DNA of 64,000 nucleotides, taken from assembly GCA_947498625.1 (NCBI GenBank), contig CANMKR010000001.1, positions 736,090 to 800,089 on the forward strand. Direction: 5' to 3'. The notes beneath the pieces are model-generated. The model was not told where the DNA came from and searched no databases. It saw nothing but the letters and a program-made list of their open reading frames with translations. The translations under genes were made by a program, and so were the position numbers. The stretch's first letter is position 1. The number at the start of each line of letters is the position of its first letter. Below are positions 27,727-35,328 of the stretch, in pieces. Origin of the DNA: an uncultured Kangiella sp. Lineage in GTDB: Bacteria; Pseudomonadota; Gammaproteobacteria; Enterobacterales; Kangiellaceae.

Positions 27727-28974
27727 TTAGAAGGCATCACCTAGTTTGAAGATTGGCATATACATCGCAACGATAATAGTACCTACCACGCCGCCAATGA
27801 ATACGATTACGAAAGGTTCGATTAAGGAACTTAAACCATCGACAGCATCATCAACCTCGCCTTCATAAATGTCCGCTACTTTAGAAAGCATAGTATCAAC
27901 TGCACCTGATTCTTCACCAATGGCAACCATTTGATTCACCATATTAGGGAATACGCCTGTTGATTGCATTGCCATATTGATTTGCATACCAGTAGTTACA
28001 TCATCTCGAATTTTCAAAATGGCATCGCGATATACTGCATTACCAGAAGCACCTGCAGCTGATTTCAAGGCATCGACCAGAGGCACACCTGCAGCGAAAG
28101 TAGTTGCAAGTGTTCTGGCGTAACGAGCAACGGCTGCTTTTTGAATCAGCGGACCAAATATGGGGAACTTCAATAGAATCCTATCTTTTGTATCCCTAAA
28201 GACTTTGGAGTTGGTGTTGAAATAAGAGTAAGCAAAAATCGTACCCATAATCACACCTAGGTAAATATACCAATACTCTTGCGCACTTTCCGAAGCGCTT
28301 ACAACCATTTGGGTTAGCCCGGGTAAGTCTGCCCCCGCTCCAGAAAATAAATCTTTAAACATAGGAACTACATAGATTAGAAGAATGGCCATAACAATTA
28401 TTGCCACTACAATCACTGCTGCGGGGTACATCATTGCTTTTTTGATTTTTGATTTTAATGCTTCAGTTTTTTCCTTATAAGTTGCTATACGATCAAGCAT
28501 CTGCTCTAAAGTACCTGATTGCTCGCCGGCATGAATTAAATCACAAACTAAATCGTCAAAATATTTGGGCTTATTACGAAGCGCATCCGCTATAGGGCTA
28601 CCTGACTCAATGTCATTCTTAATGCCCATCACAAGATCTTGCATAGAAGGGTTTTCATGACCTTTACCAACGATATCTAATGATTTCACTAAGGGTACGC
28701 CGGCTTTGAGCATGGTAGCCATTTGTCGTAAGAAGACGGCGATATCAACAGGTTTAACTGGCTTTTTGTTAGCAGCGCCAAAAGAAAACAACTCCGCTTG
28801 AACTTTCTGCGGGTTAATGCCTTGTTTACGTAACGCCGTTTTTACTGTCGCAGCATCGTCAGCCAGCATGCTTCCTTTAATCTTTTGTCCTTGTTTATTT
28901 ACGCCTGTGTATTGAAAAGTTTTGGTCCTAATTTTTTTTGACTTGGACCCTCTTTTACTTACTGCTGTAGCCAT
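27727..28974 (-). CDS. pilC: Type IV pilus inner-membrane platform protein PilC
   Basis: 415 residues. GspF/PilC-family platform linking the PilB motor to the pilin pool. A short basic N-terminus precedes two homologous T2SSF domains: the first (about residues 80-200) has FLRQMATMLKAGVPLVKSLD, the second (about 285-405) has ARTLATTFAAGVPLVDALK, MVAIGEESGAVDTML and EGEVDDAVDGLSSLIEP. Three hydrophobic membrane helices are visible. It lies 44 bases downstream of pilB. Confidence 0.97.
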   Translation of the reverse strand: MATAVSKRGSKSKKIRTKTFQYTGVNKQGQKIKGSMLADDAATVKTALRKQGINPQKVQAELFSFGAANKKPVKPVDIAVFLRQMATMLKAGVPLVKSLDIVGKGHENPSMQDLVMGIKNDIESGSPIADALRNKPKYFDDLVCDLIHAGEQSGTLEQMLDRIATYKEKTEALKSKIKKAMMYPAAVIVVAIIVMAILLIYVVPMFKDLFSGAGADLPGLTQMVVSASESAQEYWYIYLGVIMGTIFAYSYFNTNSKVFRDTKDRILLKFPIFGPLIQKAAVARYARTLATTFAAGVPLVDALKSAAGASGNAVYRDAILKIRDDVTTGMQINMAMQSTGVFPNMVNQMVAIGEESGAVDTMLSKVADIYEGEVDDAVDGLSSLIEPFVIVFIGGVVGTIIVAMYMPIFKLGDAF

Positions 28975-29018
28975 AAATTTTTCCTATTGTTTATCTCTTT
29001 ATTGATCCAGTCAATGTA

Positions 29019-30728
29019 TTAATCTTGAGTTACACGACTAATTTCAGCAAGGCTAGTTAGCCCAATCTTAATTTTATTTAAACCTGAGCGCCTTAAGTCT
29101 GGAATACCTTCTTGCCTTGCTTGATCAGCAATATCAATCGCGTTGCCACCTTCCATGATAATACGCCCTGTGGCATCTGACAAAGGCATAACTTGGAAAA
29201 TGCCAACTCGTCCTTTGTAACCCATAGTACACTTATCACACCCGACAGGCTCAAATATGGTTAAATCTGGAAGTTCTTCTTCACTAAAGCCCTCTTTTAA
29301 AAGTGCTTCTTCAGGTAAATCTGAAGCTTTCTTACAATGTTCACACAACCTTCTTGCCAAACGCTGAGCCACTACTAAGTTAACAGTCGTTGCAATATTA
29401 AATGGTGCCACCCCCATATTGACCAAACGAGTCAGAGTTTCTGGTGCCGAATTTGTGTGCAGTGTCGATAATACTAAGTGACCTGTTTGTGATGCTTTGA
29501 TAGCGATTTCAGCCGTTTCAAGATCACGAATCTCACCAACCAAAACTATATCAGGATCTTGACGCAAGAATGCACGCAGTGCCGAAGCGAAAGTCAAACC
29601 AGCTTTGATATTGACATTAACCTGATTAACCCCGTGTAAATTAATTTCTACAGGATCTTCTGCAGTTGAAATATTTTTATACTCATCATTGAGAATATTA
29701 ACGCCAGTATAAAGGGTTACTGTTTTACCAGAACCTGTAGGGCCAGTAACTAAAACCATACCCTGTGGCTTTGATATGGCGTGCATAAAATCTTCTTTTT
29801 GCTTTTGCTCGAATCCTAGCGCGTCCACACCTAGCATTGCACTGGTAGGATCCAAAATACGCATTACGATTTTTTCGCCATATAAAGTTGGTAGAGTGTT
29901 AACACGGAAGTCGATGGATTTAGTTTTTGATATTTTTAATTTGACACGGCCATCTTGTGGAACACGACGTTCGGATATATCTAAGCCAGAAATAACTTTT
30001 AAACGAGCGGAAATTCTTGAAGATAATTGCATTGGCGGGCTTGCGATTTCATGCAGCATGCCGTCGATTCGAAATCTAACACGGTACTTTTTTTCATAAG
30101 GCTCGAAATGTAAATCTGATGCGCCTTTTCTAATGGCATCTACAAGCATTTTTTTTACGAATTTAACCACCGGGGCATCATCGGCATCACCGCCTTCGTC
30201 TTGATGCTGGTCCGCTTGATCTTCATCAACCGCATCTAAGTCGATGTTATCTAGATCGCCGTCATCCATGTCAGCAAAAGCTTCATTTTCTTTAGCTTCA
30301 ATTAATTTTTCTATTACAGTATCCAGTTTATTCGATTCAACCAATACCGCTTCAATAGACATTCCAGTTTGGAAACGAAGCTCTTCAAGTGTTTTTAAGT
30401 TTGTGGCGTCGGTTAATCCAACGAATAGCCTAGAACCCCGTTTATAAAGAGGAATTGCTCGGTGTTTTTTTAAAAGTTTAAGGTCGACAATATCCTCGGG
30501 GATATTAGAAACGTCGATAGAGGAAAGATCAAAGTAAGGGTTACCAAAAGCTATAGACTGTAATTTGGCAATCTCAGTAGGATTGATCCAGTTAGCTGAA
30601 ACTAACCAGTCAAGCAGTTTTAGTTTTTCATTGTCTGCATTTGATCTCGCTTCAATCACTTTTTCTTCAGTCAACAAACCTTCGCTGACAATAAGGTGGG
30701 CTAAGCCCGATAAGTTGTTTTGAATCAC
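29019..30728 (-). CDS. pilB: Type IV pilus extension ATPase PilB
   Basis: 569 residues (P. aeruginosa 566). Hexameric cytoplasmic ATPase powering pilus extension. The N-terminal MshEN-type domain is followed by an acidic linker at about residues 153-187, unusually rich in aspartate. The PAS-like N2 domain has GASDLHFEPYEKKYRVRFRIDG, Walker A is VTGPTGSGKTVTLYTG, the Asp box and Walker B are around DPDIVLVGEIRDLETAE, and the His box is LVLSTLHTNSAPE. A four-cysteine zinc site (CEHC and CDKC) lies near the C-terminus. It is separated from the upstream pilin gene by a terminator, so it likely has its own promoter in the 100-base gap. Confidence 0.97.
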   Translation of the reverse strand: MIQNNLSGLAHLIVSEGLLTEEKVIEARSNADNEKLKLLDWLVSANWINPTEIAKLQSIAFGNPYFDLSSIDVSNIPEDIVDLKLLKKHRAIPLYKRGSRLFVGLTDATNLKTLEELRFQTGMSIEAVLVESNKLDTVIEKLIEAKENEAFADMDDGDLDNIDLDAVDEDQADQHQDEGGDADDAPVVKFVKKMLVDAIRKGASDLHFEPYEKKYRVRFRIDGMLHEIASPPMQLSSRISARLKVISGLDISERRVPQDGRVKLKISKTKSIDFRVNTLPTLYGEKIVMRILDPTSAMLGVDALGFEQKQKEDFMHAISKPQGMVLVTGPTGSGKTVTLYTGVNILNDEYKNISTAEDPVEINLHGVNQVNVNIKAGLTFASALRAFLRQDPDIVLVGEIRDLETAEIAIKASQTGHLVLSTLHTNSAPETLTRLVNMGVAPFNIATTVNLVVAQRLARRLCEHCKKASDLPEEALLKEGFSEEELPDLTIFEPVGCDKCTMGYKGRVGIFQVMPLSDATGRIIMEGGNAIDIADQARQEGIPDLRRSGLNKIKIGLTSLAEISRVTQD

Positions 30729-30810
30729 TAGTATTAAGCTCGAGAATTATCCTTAGAAATCTATTCTATATCCTTGAATAAAAAAGATAAAAAGTCAATT
30801 TTTTGACAAA

Positions 30811-30839
30811 AAAAAAGCGAGCTAAAAGCTCGCTTTTTA
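30811..30839 (-). terminator. Rho-independent terminator after the first pilin gene
   Basis: Read on the minus strand, AAAAAGCGAGC pairs with GCTCGCTTTTT around a 5-base loop and runs into a long T tract. It separates the abundant pilin message from pilB. Confidence 0.88.
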
Positions 30840-30855
30840 TAGCAAATATTACTTA

Positions 30856-31284
30856 TTATCTGCAGCTAGCAGGTAAGTATTGTGCTGCCATTGTGCCCGC
30901 AGCACACGCCCAAGATACAGAGCCTGCTGGAACAGTACCTGAAGCAAGAGCAGCACCACCAGCTGTTGGTGTTAGTGTAATAGTGCCACCAGAAGCAGCT
31001 GCTGTGTATGTAATTGTGATAACACCAGTAGCACCAGTTACAGCAACACTTGCAACATTAGCAGTTGCGGTTGGAGCTACGTAACCTTGATCTAAAGCAT
31101 TACCAGATGCTGCGTTTTCTGAGATTAAAGTTTTAGCGCCAGAAGCCAAGCTTAAGCCGTCTGTAACTTTAGCGCGGATTAAGTAATCCTGATAAGCTGG
31201 AATCGCTACTGCTGCTAAGATTGCTACGATCGCTACTACGATCATCAATTCGATAAGGGTGAAACCTTGGTTTTTCTTTTGCAT
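30856..31284 (-). CDS. pilA: Type IV major pilin, copy 1
   Basis: 142 residues. A 7-residue leader MQKKNQG is cut by PilD before F-T-L-I-E, with the invariant Glu5 present, followed by the hydrophobic helix [27 protein letters not shown]. The globular domain is rich in Ala, Thr and Gly; C127 and C141 can form the D-region disulfide (the end is QYLPASCR). AGGAG stands just before the start. A strong terminator follows. It is about 70-80 percent alike by eye to copy 2, which lies upstream in the same orientation, so the pair arose by tandem duplication. Confidence 0.95.
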   Translation of the reverse strand: MQKKNQGFTLIELMIVVAIVAILAAVAIPAYQDYLIRAKVTDGLSLASGAKTLISENAASGNALDQGYVAPTATANVASVAVTGATGVITITYTAAASGGTITLTPTAGGAALASGTVPAGSVSWACAAGTMAAQYLPASCR

Positions 31285-31733
31285 GAGAAAATCTCCTAAA
31301 ATTAAAAAATAAAAAAATACTTACATAAGAATCGGCTTTGTTAGTTTGTTAACACAAGCCAAGACAAAGCTTTCTTGTGTAAGCAAATTCTGGGGTTAAT
31401 AGTAATCGTCGTAAAAATAATCGACAAGTATCTTTTGTAAAATTATTAAAAAAGCAAAGAAAAACATTTAAAATCAATGCTTTGGAACATTAAATGTGTT
31501 TTTTTTTAGTTTTGTAAGTTTGTGATGCAGTTCAAATAAAAGACCTTTTGGGATAAAAACTGACAAATTCTGTCATCAAATTTACATCCTGTAGTCTAAT
31601 TTTCAATATTTAGCACCTTAATCAAACTTAATTTTGTGTCGATTTACCTAATAGATATTCATCTTTTCTAGAATGAAATGATTTTAGGCAAAAAAAAGCG
31701 AACAAAGTGTTCGCTTTGATTATAAACATTATT
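31285..31733 (-). other. Intergenic region between the two pilin genes
   Basis: 449 bases without a gene. The left 200 bases should hold the promoter and leader of pilin copy 1; the right end holds the terminator of copy 2 (31690-31718). I searched for a sigma-54 -24/-12 promoter (GG-N10-GC), the usual pilA control, and found none convincing. AT-rich throughout. Confidence 0.5.
31690..31718 (-). terminator. Rho-independent terminator after the second pilin gene
   Basis: Read on the minus strand, AAAGCGAAC pairs with GTTCGCTTT and is followed by a run of Ts. Its stem resembles that after copy 1, another trace of the duplication. Confidence 0.85.
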
Positions 31734-32162
31734 TTATCTACAGCTAGCTGGTAGATATTGAACTGCAATTGTCGTAGAACAATTCCAACTAGTTGAGCCT
31801 GTAGGCACGGTTCCACTAACAAGTGCTGCACCTGCGCCATCAGTAGGAGTTAGTGTGATGGTACCTCCAGTAGCGGCCGCCGTATAAGTAACAGTGATAA
31901 CGCCAGTAGCAGCAGTTATTGCAACAGATGCAACGTTAGCCGTTGCAGTTGGTGCGACAAATCCTTGATTTAGAGGGTTTCCAGCTGAAGCATTTTCGGA
32001 GATTAAAGTCTTAGCGCCAACTGCTAAGCTTAATCCATCCGTAACTTTAGCTCGAATAATGTAGTTTTGATAGGCGGGTATGGCTACTGCTGCGAGTATT
32101 GCAACAATAGCCACAACGATCATTAATTCTATAAGAGTAAAACCAGAACTTTTATTATTCAT
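31734..32162 (-). CDS. pilA: Type IV major pilin, copy 2
   Basis: 142 residues, the same length as copy 1. Leader MNNKSSG before F-T-L-I-E, the same N-terminal helix, and the same globular framework ([42 protein letters not shown]). Differences concentrate in the last 35 residues: WNCSTTIAV replaces WACAAGTMA, and GAGA is inserted in the TPTDG loop. C128 and C141 form the predicted disulfide. AGGAAAG precedes the start. Whether both pilins are expressed, or one is minor or alternative, cannot be told from sequence. Confidence 0.95.
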   Translation of the reverse strand: MNNKSSGFTLIELMIVVAIVAILAAVAIPAYQNYIIRAKVTDGLSLAVGAKTLISENASAGNPLNQGFVAPTATANVASVAITAATGVITVTYTAAATGGTITLTPTDGAGAALVSGTVPTGSTSWNCSTTIAVQYLPASCR

Positions 32163-32477
32163 AAAGCTTTCCTATTCAAAGACATAGCTTACAGTAAGCA
32201 ACACGAATAAAACCGATCAAAATACTCGCTAAGGTTGTAAGCACAAATTGTTATTAGATATTAAAGTGGCTTAAAAACATCGACAAGCTAGAACTTTTCT
32301 CTTTTACTGGAAAAAGTAAAATAAGATAAACAAAACAATAGCTTAAGAGGATAAAATTATATTTTTTAAGATCGTATTAACTTCCAAAATATTGTACGGG
32401 TTGGCATTTATCCCTTTAAATTGACAATAAATGTCACTGCAAGGAAGCGTAAACAGGCCTATAAAACAGCAAATTGA
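32163..32477 (-). other. Intergenic region upstream of pilin copy 2
   Basis: 315 bases between the pilin copy 2 start and the nadC stop. It must contain the promoter of pilin copy 2. No sigma-54 signature, no clear nadC terminator and no open reading frame of interest were seen. Confidence 0.45.
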
Positions 32478-33359
32478 TTACATACTTAACCTAAGAGATA
32501 GGTCTATTGCCGTGATATGTTTTGTTAATGCGCCGACTGAAATAAAGTCCACTCCAGTTTGGGCTATTTGATGCAAGTTTTCGATGGTCACATTCCCTGA
32601 AGCTTCTATTTTTGCGGTATGCCTATGGCTTTTATTAATAGTCACACCAGTTTTCATATCTTCAATGGTAAAATTATCCAGCATAATCACATCAGCCCCA
32701 GCATCAAGGGCCTGATCAAGTTGATTAAAGTTCTCGACTTCCACTTCAACCAAAATCTCTGGGTGATTTTTACGAGCTTGCTTTACTGCTCCTTCAATTG
32801 AGCCGTGGGAAGCGATGTGATTCTCTTTAATCAAAAACGCATCATATAAGCCTATTCGGTGATTGCGCCCACCGCCACAAGTTGCTGCATATTTTTGAGC
32901 TAATCTGAGCATGGGTATGGTTTTTCGAGTATCTAGTAATTGGCAATTGGTGCCCTTAAGCTCTGCTACATAGCGGGCAACGGTGGTGGCAGTACCAGAT
33001 AAAGTTTGTAAAAAGTTCATAGCGGTTCTTTCTGCCGTGAGAATATTACGAGCATTACCCTTGACCCGGCAAATGACATCGTTGGCGCTGACTTTATCGC
33101 CATCTTTGCATAACCACTCAATTTCAATGCTTGGATCAAGTTTATCAAAAACTGCTTGAAACCAATCACGACCAGCGATCACGGCATCTTCGCGAGTGAT
33201 TAATCGACCGGAGGCTACCTTATCTGCTTCAATTAATTCTGCAGTTACATCAATACCACGATTGTCGTATGCAAATGCGCCCAAGTCTTCTGCTAAGGCA
33301 ATCTCTACAGCTCGGTCAATTTCTTTTTTCAGCGCTTCTTGATAAGGGATATCCATCAT
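32478..33359 (-). CDS. nadC: Nicotinate-nucleotide pyrophosphorylase (carboxylating)
   Basis: 293 residues (E. coli 297). Converts quinolinate and PRPP to nicotinate mononucleotide in de novo NAD synthesis. Motifs in order: ALAEDLGAFAYDNRGIDVTAEL, RTAMNFLQTLSGTAT, the substrate loop LLDTRKTIPMLRLAQKYA and CGGGRNHRIGLYDAFLIKENH, then VEVEVENFNQLDQAL and DVIMLDNF. The start is ATG 33359 or the adjacent ATG 33356. It is divergent from ampD, as in E. coli. Confidence 0.97.
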   Translation of the reverse strand: MMDIPYQEALKKEIDRAVEIALAEDLGAFAYDNRGIDVTAELIEADKVASGRLITREDAVIAGRDWFQAVFDKLDPSIEIEWLCKDGDKVSANDVICRVKGNARNILTAERTAMNFLQTLSGTATTVARYVAELKGTNCQLLDTRKTIPMLRLAQKYAATCGGGRNHRIGLYDAFLIKENHIASHGSIEGAVKQARKNHPEILVEVEVENFNQLDQALDAGADVIMLDNFTIEDMKTGVTINKSHRHTAKIEASGNVTIENLHQIAQTGVDFISVGALTKHITAIDLSLRLSM

Positions 33360-33478
33360 AATCTTTTCTCACAATCTCGTGGTTATGGCTTTTTATAATT
33401 CTGGTTTTGGTTTGCTTAGGTTTCGAAATCAATTATATACTGAGTTTAATTTTTTATTCTAATGCTTTTAAATATTCA

Positions 33479-34027
33479 ATGAGTCTTATTAAAAATCACC
33501 TTTTGGTCGAAGCCAAGCAAATGGCGTCTCCGCACTTTGATGAGCGTCCAGATGAAGAGGATATTAGTCTCTTAGTCATTCACAATATTAGTTTGCCGCC
33601 TAATCAGTTTGGCGGCTCACACATTGAAGATTTTTTTCAAGGCAAGCTCAATTCAAAGTTACATCCTTATTTTGAAATCATTCGTGATTTGAGAGTATCG
33701 AGCCATTTATTAATTAAGCGTGATGGCGAAGTAGTTCAATTTGTACCATTTAACCAAAGGGCTTGGCATGCAGGCGTTTCAAGCTATGAGGGACGGGAAG
33801 CCTGTAATGACTTTTCAATTGGTATTGAGTTGGAAGGGGCGGATGACTTACCCTTTAGCCAAGAGCAATATAAGCAGTTAACAAAGGTAACTAATGCTTT
33901 AACAGCTTCATATCCGTTGTTAAGCAAAGACAGGATCTCAGGCCATTCAGATATAGCGCCTGGCCGTAAAACTGATCCGGGTCAATATTTCCAATGGTCA
34001 AATTATTTAGATCAAATTGAAACTTGA
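33479..34027 (+). CDS. ampD: 1,6-anhydro-MurNAc-L-alanine amidase AmpD
   Basis: 182 residues from ATG 33479 (E. coli 183). The open frame extends back to 33407, but the added 24 residues are hydrophobic and absent from the family, whereas MSLIKNHLLVEAKQMASPHFDERP aligns with known AmpD. This cytoplasmic zinc amidase recycles cell wall muropeptides and, by removing them, prevents AmpR-mediated beta-lactamase induction. Zinc ligands are in VIHNISLPP and in the C-terminal SGHSDIAPGRKTDPG; HLLIKRDGEVVQFVPFNQRAWHAG is the central block. Neither ampR nor ampC is in the window. Confidence 0.95.
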   Translation: MSLIKNHLLVEAKQMASPHFDERPDEEDISLLVIHNISLPPNQFGGSHIEDFFQGKLNSKLHPYFEIIRDLRVSSHLLIKRDGEVVQFVPFNQRAWHAGVSSYEGREACNDFSIGIELEGADDLPFSQEQYKQLTKVTNALTASYPLLSKDRISGHSDIAPGRKTDPGQYFQWSNYLDQIET

Positions 34028-34171
34028 CCGTTATTAATAACAAACTGTTCAATAGATTCTGATCAGTGAAAATGATTTGTTACAGAAGGGTAAAACATTC
34101 GGGCGAACTGAAACATACTTTTTGCTAAGATTTAAATAGAAAACATATTAATAAAGATACCGAGGGAAGAA

Positions 34172-35047
34172 ATGGCCTTATTAGCACTAATCATAGCGTT
34201 ATTCGTAGAGCATTATTTTCATCGAGATAAAAAAGGTCTCAATCAAACAGTCAGCCATCGAAAATGGTTTACCCAATATCAAAATGCGATGACTGGATGG
34301 TTTGGTGAGCAATCTTGGTTCAAACAATGGTTTGGCCATGCACTTGTCTTATTAGCCCCTGTGTTGGTTATTTATTGGGTTTTTGCATGGTATCACCATG
34401 ATTTCTGGTATCACGGTGGCTTGTTTGGCTCTTTATTTATGTTAGCGTTGGCAGTCTCTGTATTGGTGCTATGTCTTGGGCCTGAGTCACCACGAAAAAC
34501 TTTAAACGATTATTACAAAGCTCGCACCGAACATGATGATGCTGCAGCTTTTGAGTCGGTACGAGAACTTATCGATGTTGAGGAGCTCCATTCTGTTGAA
34601 GAACTCGATCAGCAAGTAGCTAAGCTGATTTTCCAAAAATCTCAAACCCGTTATTTTGCGGTAGCCATTTGGTTTATGATTTTAGGTCCTGCTGGAGCGC
34701 TTTTATACCGCTTAACCAATTGGTTTGTAGAAGATCACACCGAAGAAGGCTTTGTCTATAAGCTTAATTTAGTACTTGAATGGATCCCTGCAAGGATTAC
34801 CTCGATAGCATTCTTATTAGCTGGCGACATGGGCGCAGGCGTTAAGAAAATTAAGTCAGACTTCTTAGACTTCGATGTGGATGGCGTTAAATTTGTAGAA
34901 GACTCAGGTTTCGCTAGTTTAGGTTTTTATGAATCAGACGATAAGCGCGGTCCTTCTAGATGGGCTCTAAAGCTGTGTGAAAGAGCCGGTGTCATAATCT
35001 TTGCTTTAGTGGCTGTTATGTCTTTGTTGGGGCTAGGACTATATTAA
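34172..35047 (+). CDS. ampE: AmpE-like membrane protein
   Basis: 291 residues (E. coli 284). Inner-membrane protein of the CobD/CbiB-like superfamily, encoded next to ampD and considered a signalling or transport partner in beta-lactamase induction, though its molecular role is not settled. It starts MALLALIIALFVEHYFHR, then HALVLLAPVLVIYWVF, a cytoplasmic loop with CLGPESPRKTLNDYY, FAVAIWFMILGPAGALLYRL and a last helix at the C-terminus. About four to five membrane helices. 144 bases separate it from ampD, and a terminator follows. Confidence 0.9.
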   Translation: MALLALIIALFVEHYFHRDKKGLNQTVSHRKWFTQYQNAMTGWFGEQSWFKQWFGHALVLLAPVLVIYWVFAWYHHDFWYHGGLFGSLFMLALAVSVLVLCLGPESPRKTLNDYYKARTEHDDAAAFESVRELIDVEELHSVEELDQQVAKLIFQKSQTRYFAVAIWFMILGPAGALLYRLTNWFVEDHTEEGFVYKLNLVLEWIPARITSIAFLLAGDMGAGVKKIKSDFLDFDVDGVKFVEDSGFASLGFYESDDKRGPSRWALKLCERAGVIIFALVAVMSLLGLGLY

Positions 35048-35074
35048 TTAACATAGGTTAATTACTTTTAAATT

Positions 35075-35103
35075 AAAACCGAAACAACTGTTTCGGTTTT
35101 TTT
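35075..35103 (+). terminator. Rho-independent terminator after ampE
   Basis: AAAACCGAAAC and GTTTCGGTTTT form a perfect 11-bp stem around AACT, followed by more Ts. It isolates ampDE from aceE. Confidence 0.88.
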
Positions 35104-35328
35104 ATGCTTAATGCAAACTGCAAATTTCTAAAGAAGTACTATCTTTTTAAGCTTTAAACTACTAGTATGTGTCTAACTAAAAACTTGCTTTTAGTTAACA
35201 TTTGTTAATTAATTGCGATTTAATCTACCATAAGACATTGAATTTCAAGGGCTTGTATACAGGAGAATTATGTCCTCAAGTCTGAATTTTAGTTTTGTGG
35301 ATACTAATAAAGTAAAAAAGGTTATGTC

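Noticed and set aside
30803-31084. 93-codon plus-strand frame rich in Ala, Val and Pro
   Set aside because: It mirrors the Ala/Thr-rich pilin gene on the other strand and crosses the pilin terminator.
31628-31840. 70-codon minus-strand frame overlapping the end of pilin copy 2
   Set aside because: It is out of frame with the pilin, spans its terminator and has no ribosome site.
32400-32450. TTGCAGT-like half of a sigma-54 promoter on the minus strand upstream of pilin copy 2
   Set aside because: The GG of the -24 element is missing at the required distance, and the site is 250 bases from the start.
33407-33478. 24-residue N-terminal extension of AmpD
   Set aside because: Hydrophobic and without counterpart in AmpD, a cytoplasmic enzyme; ATG 33479 gives the normal length.
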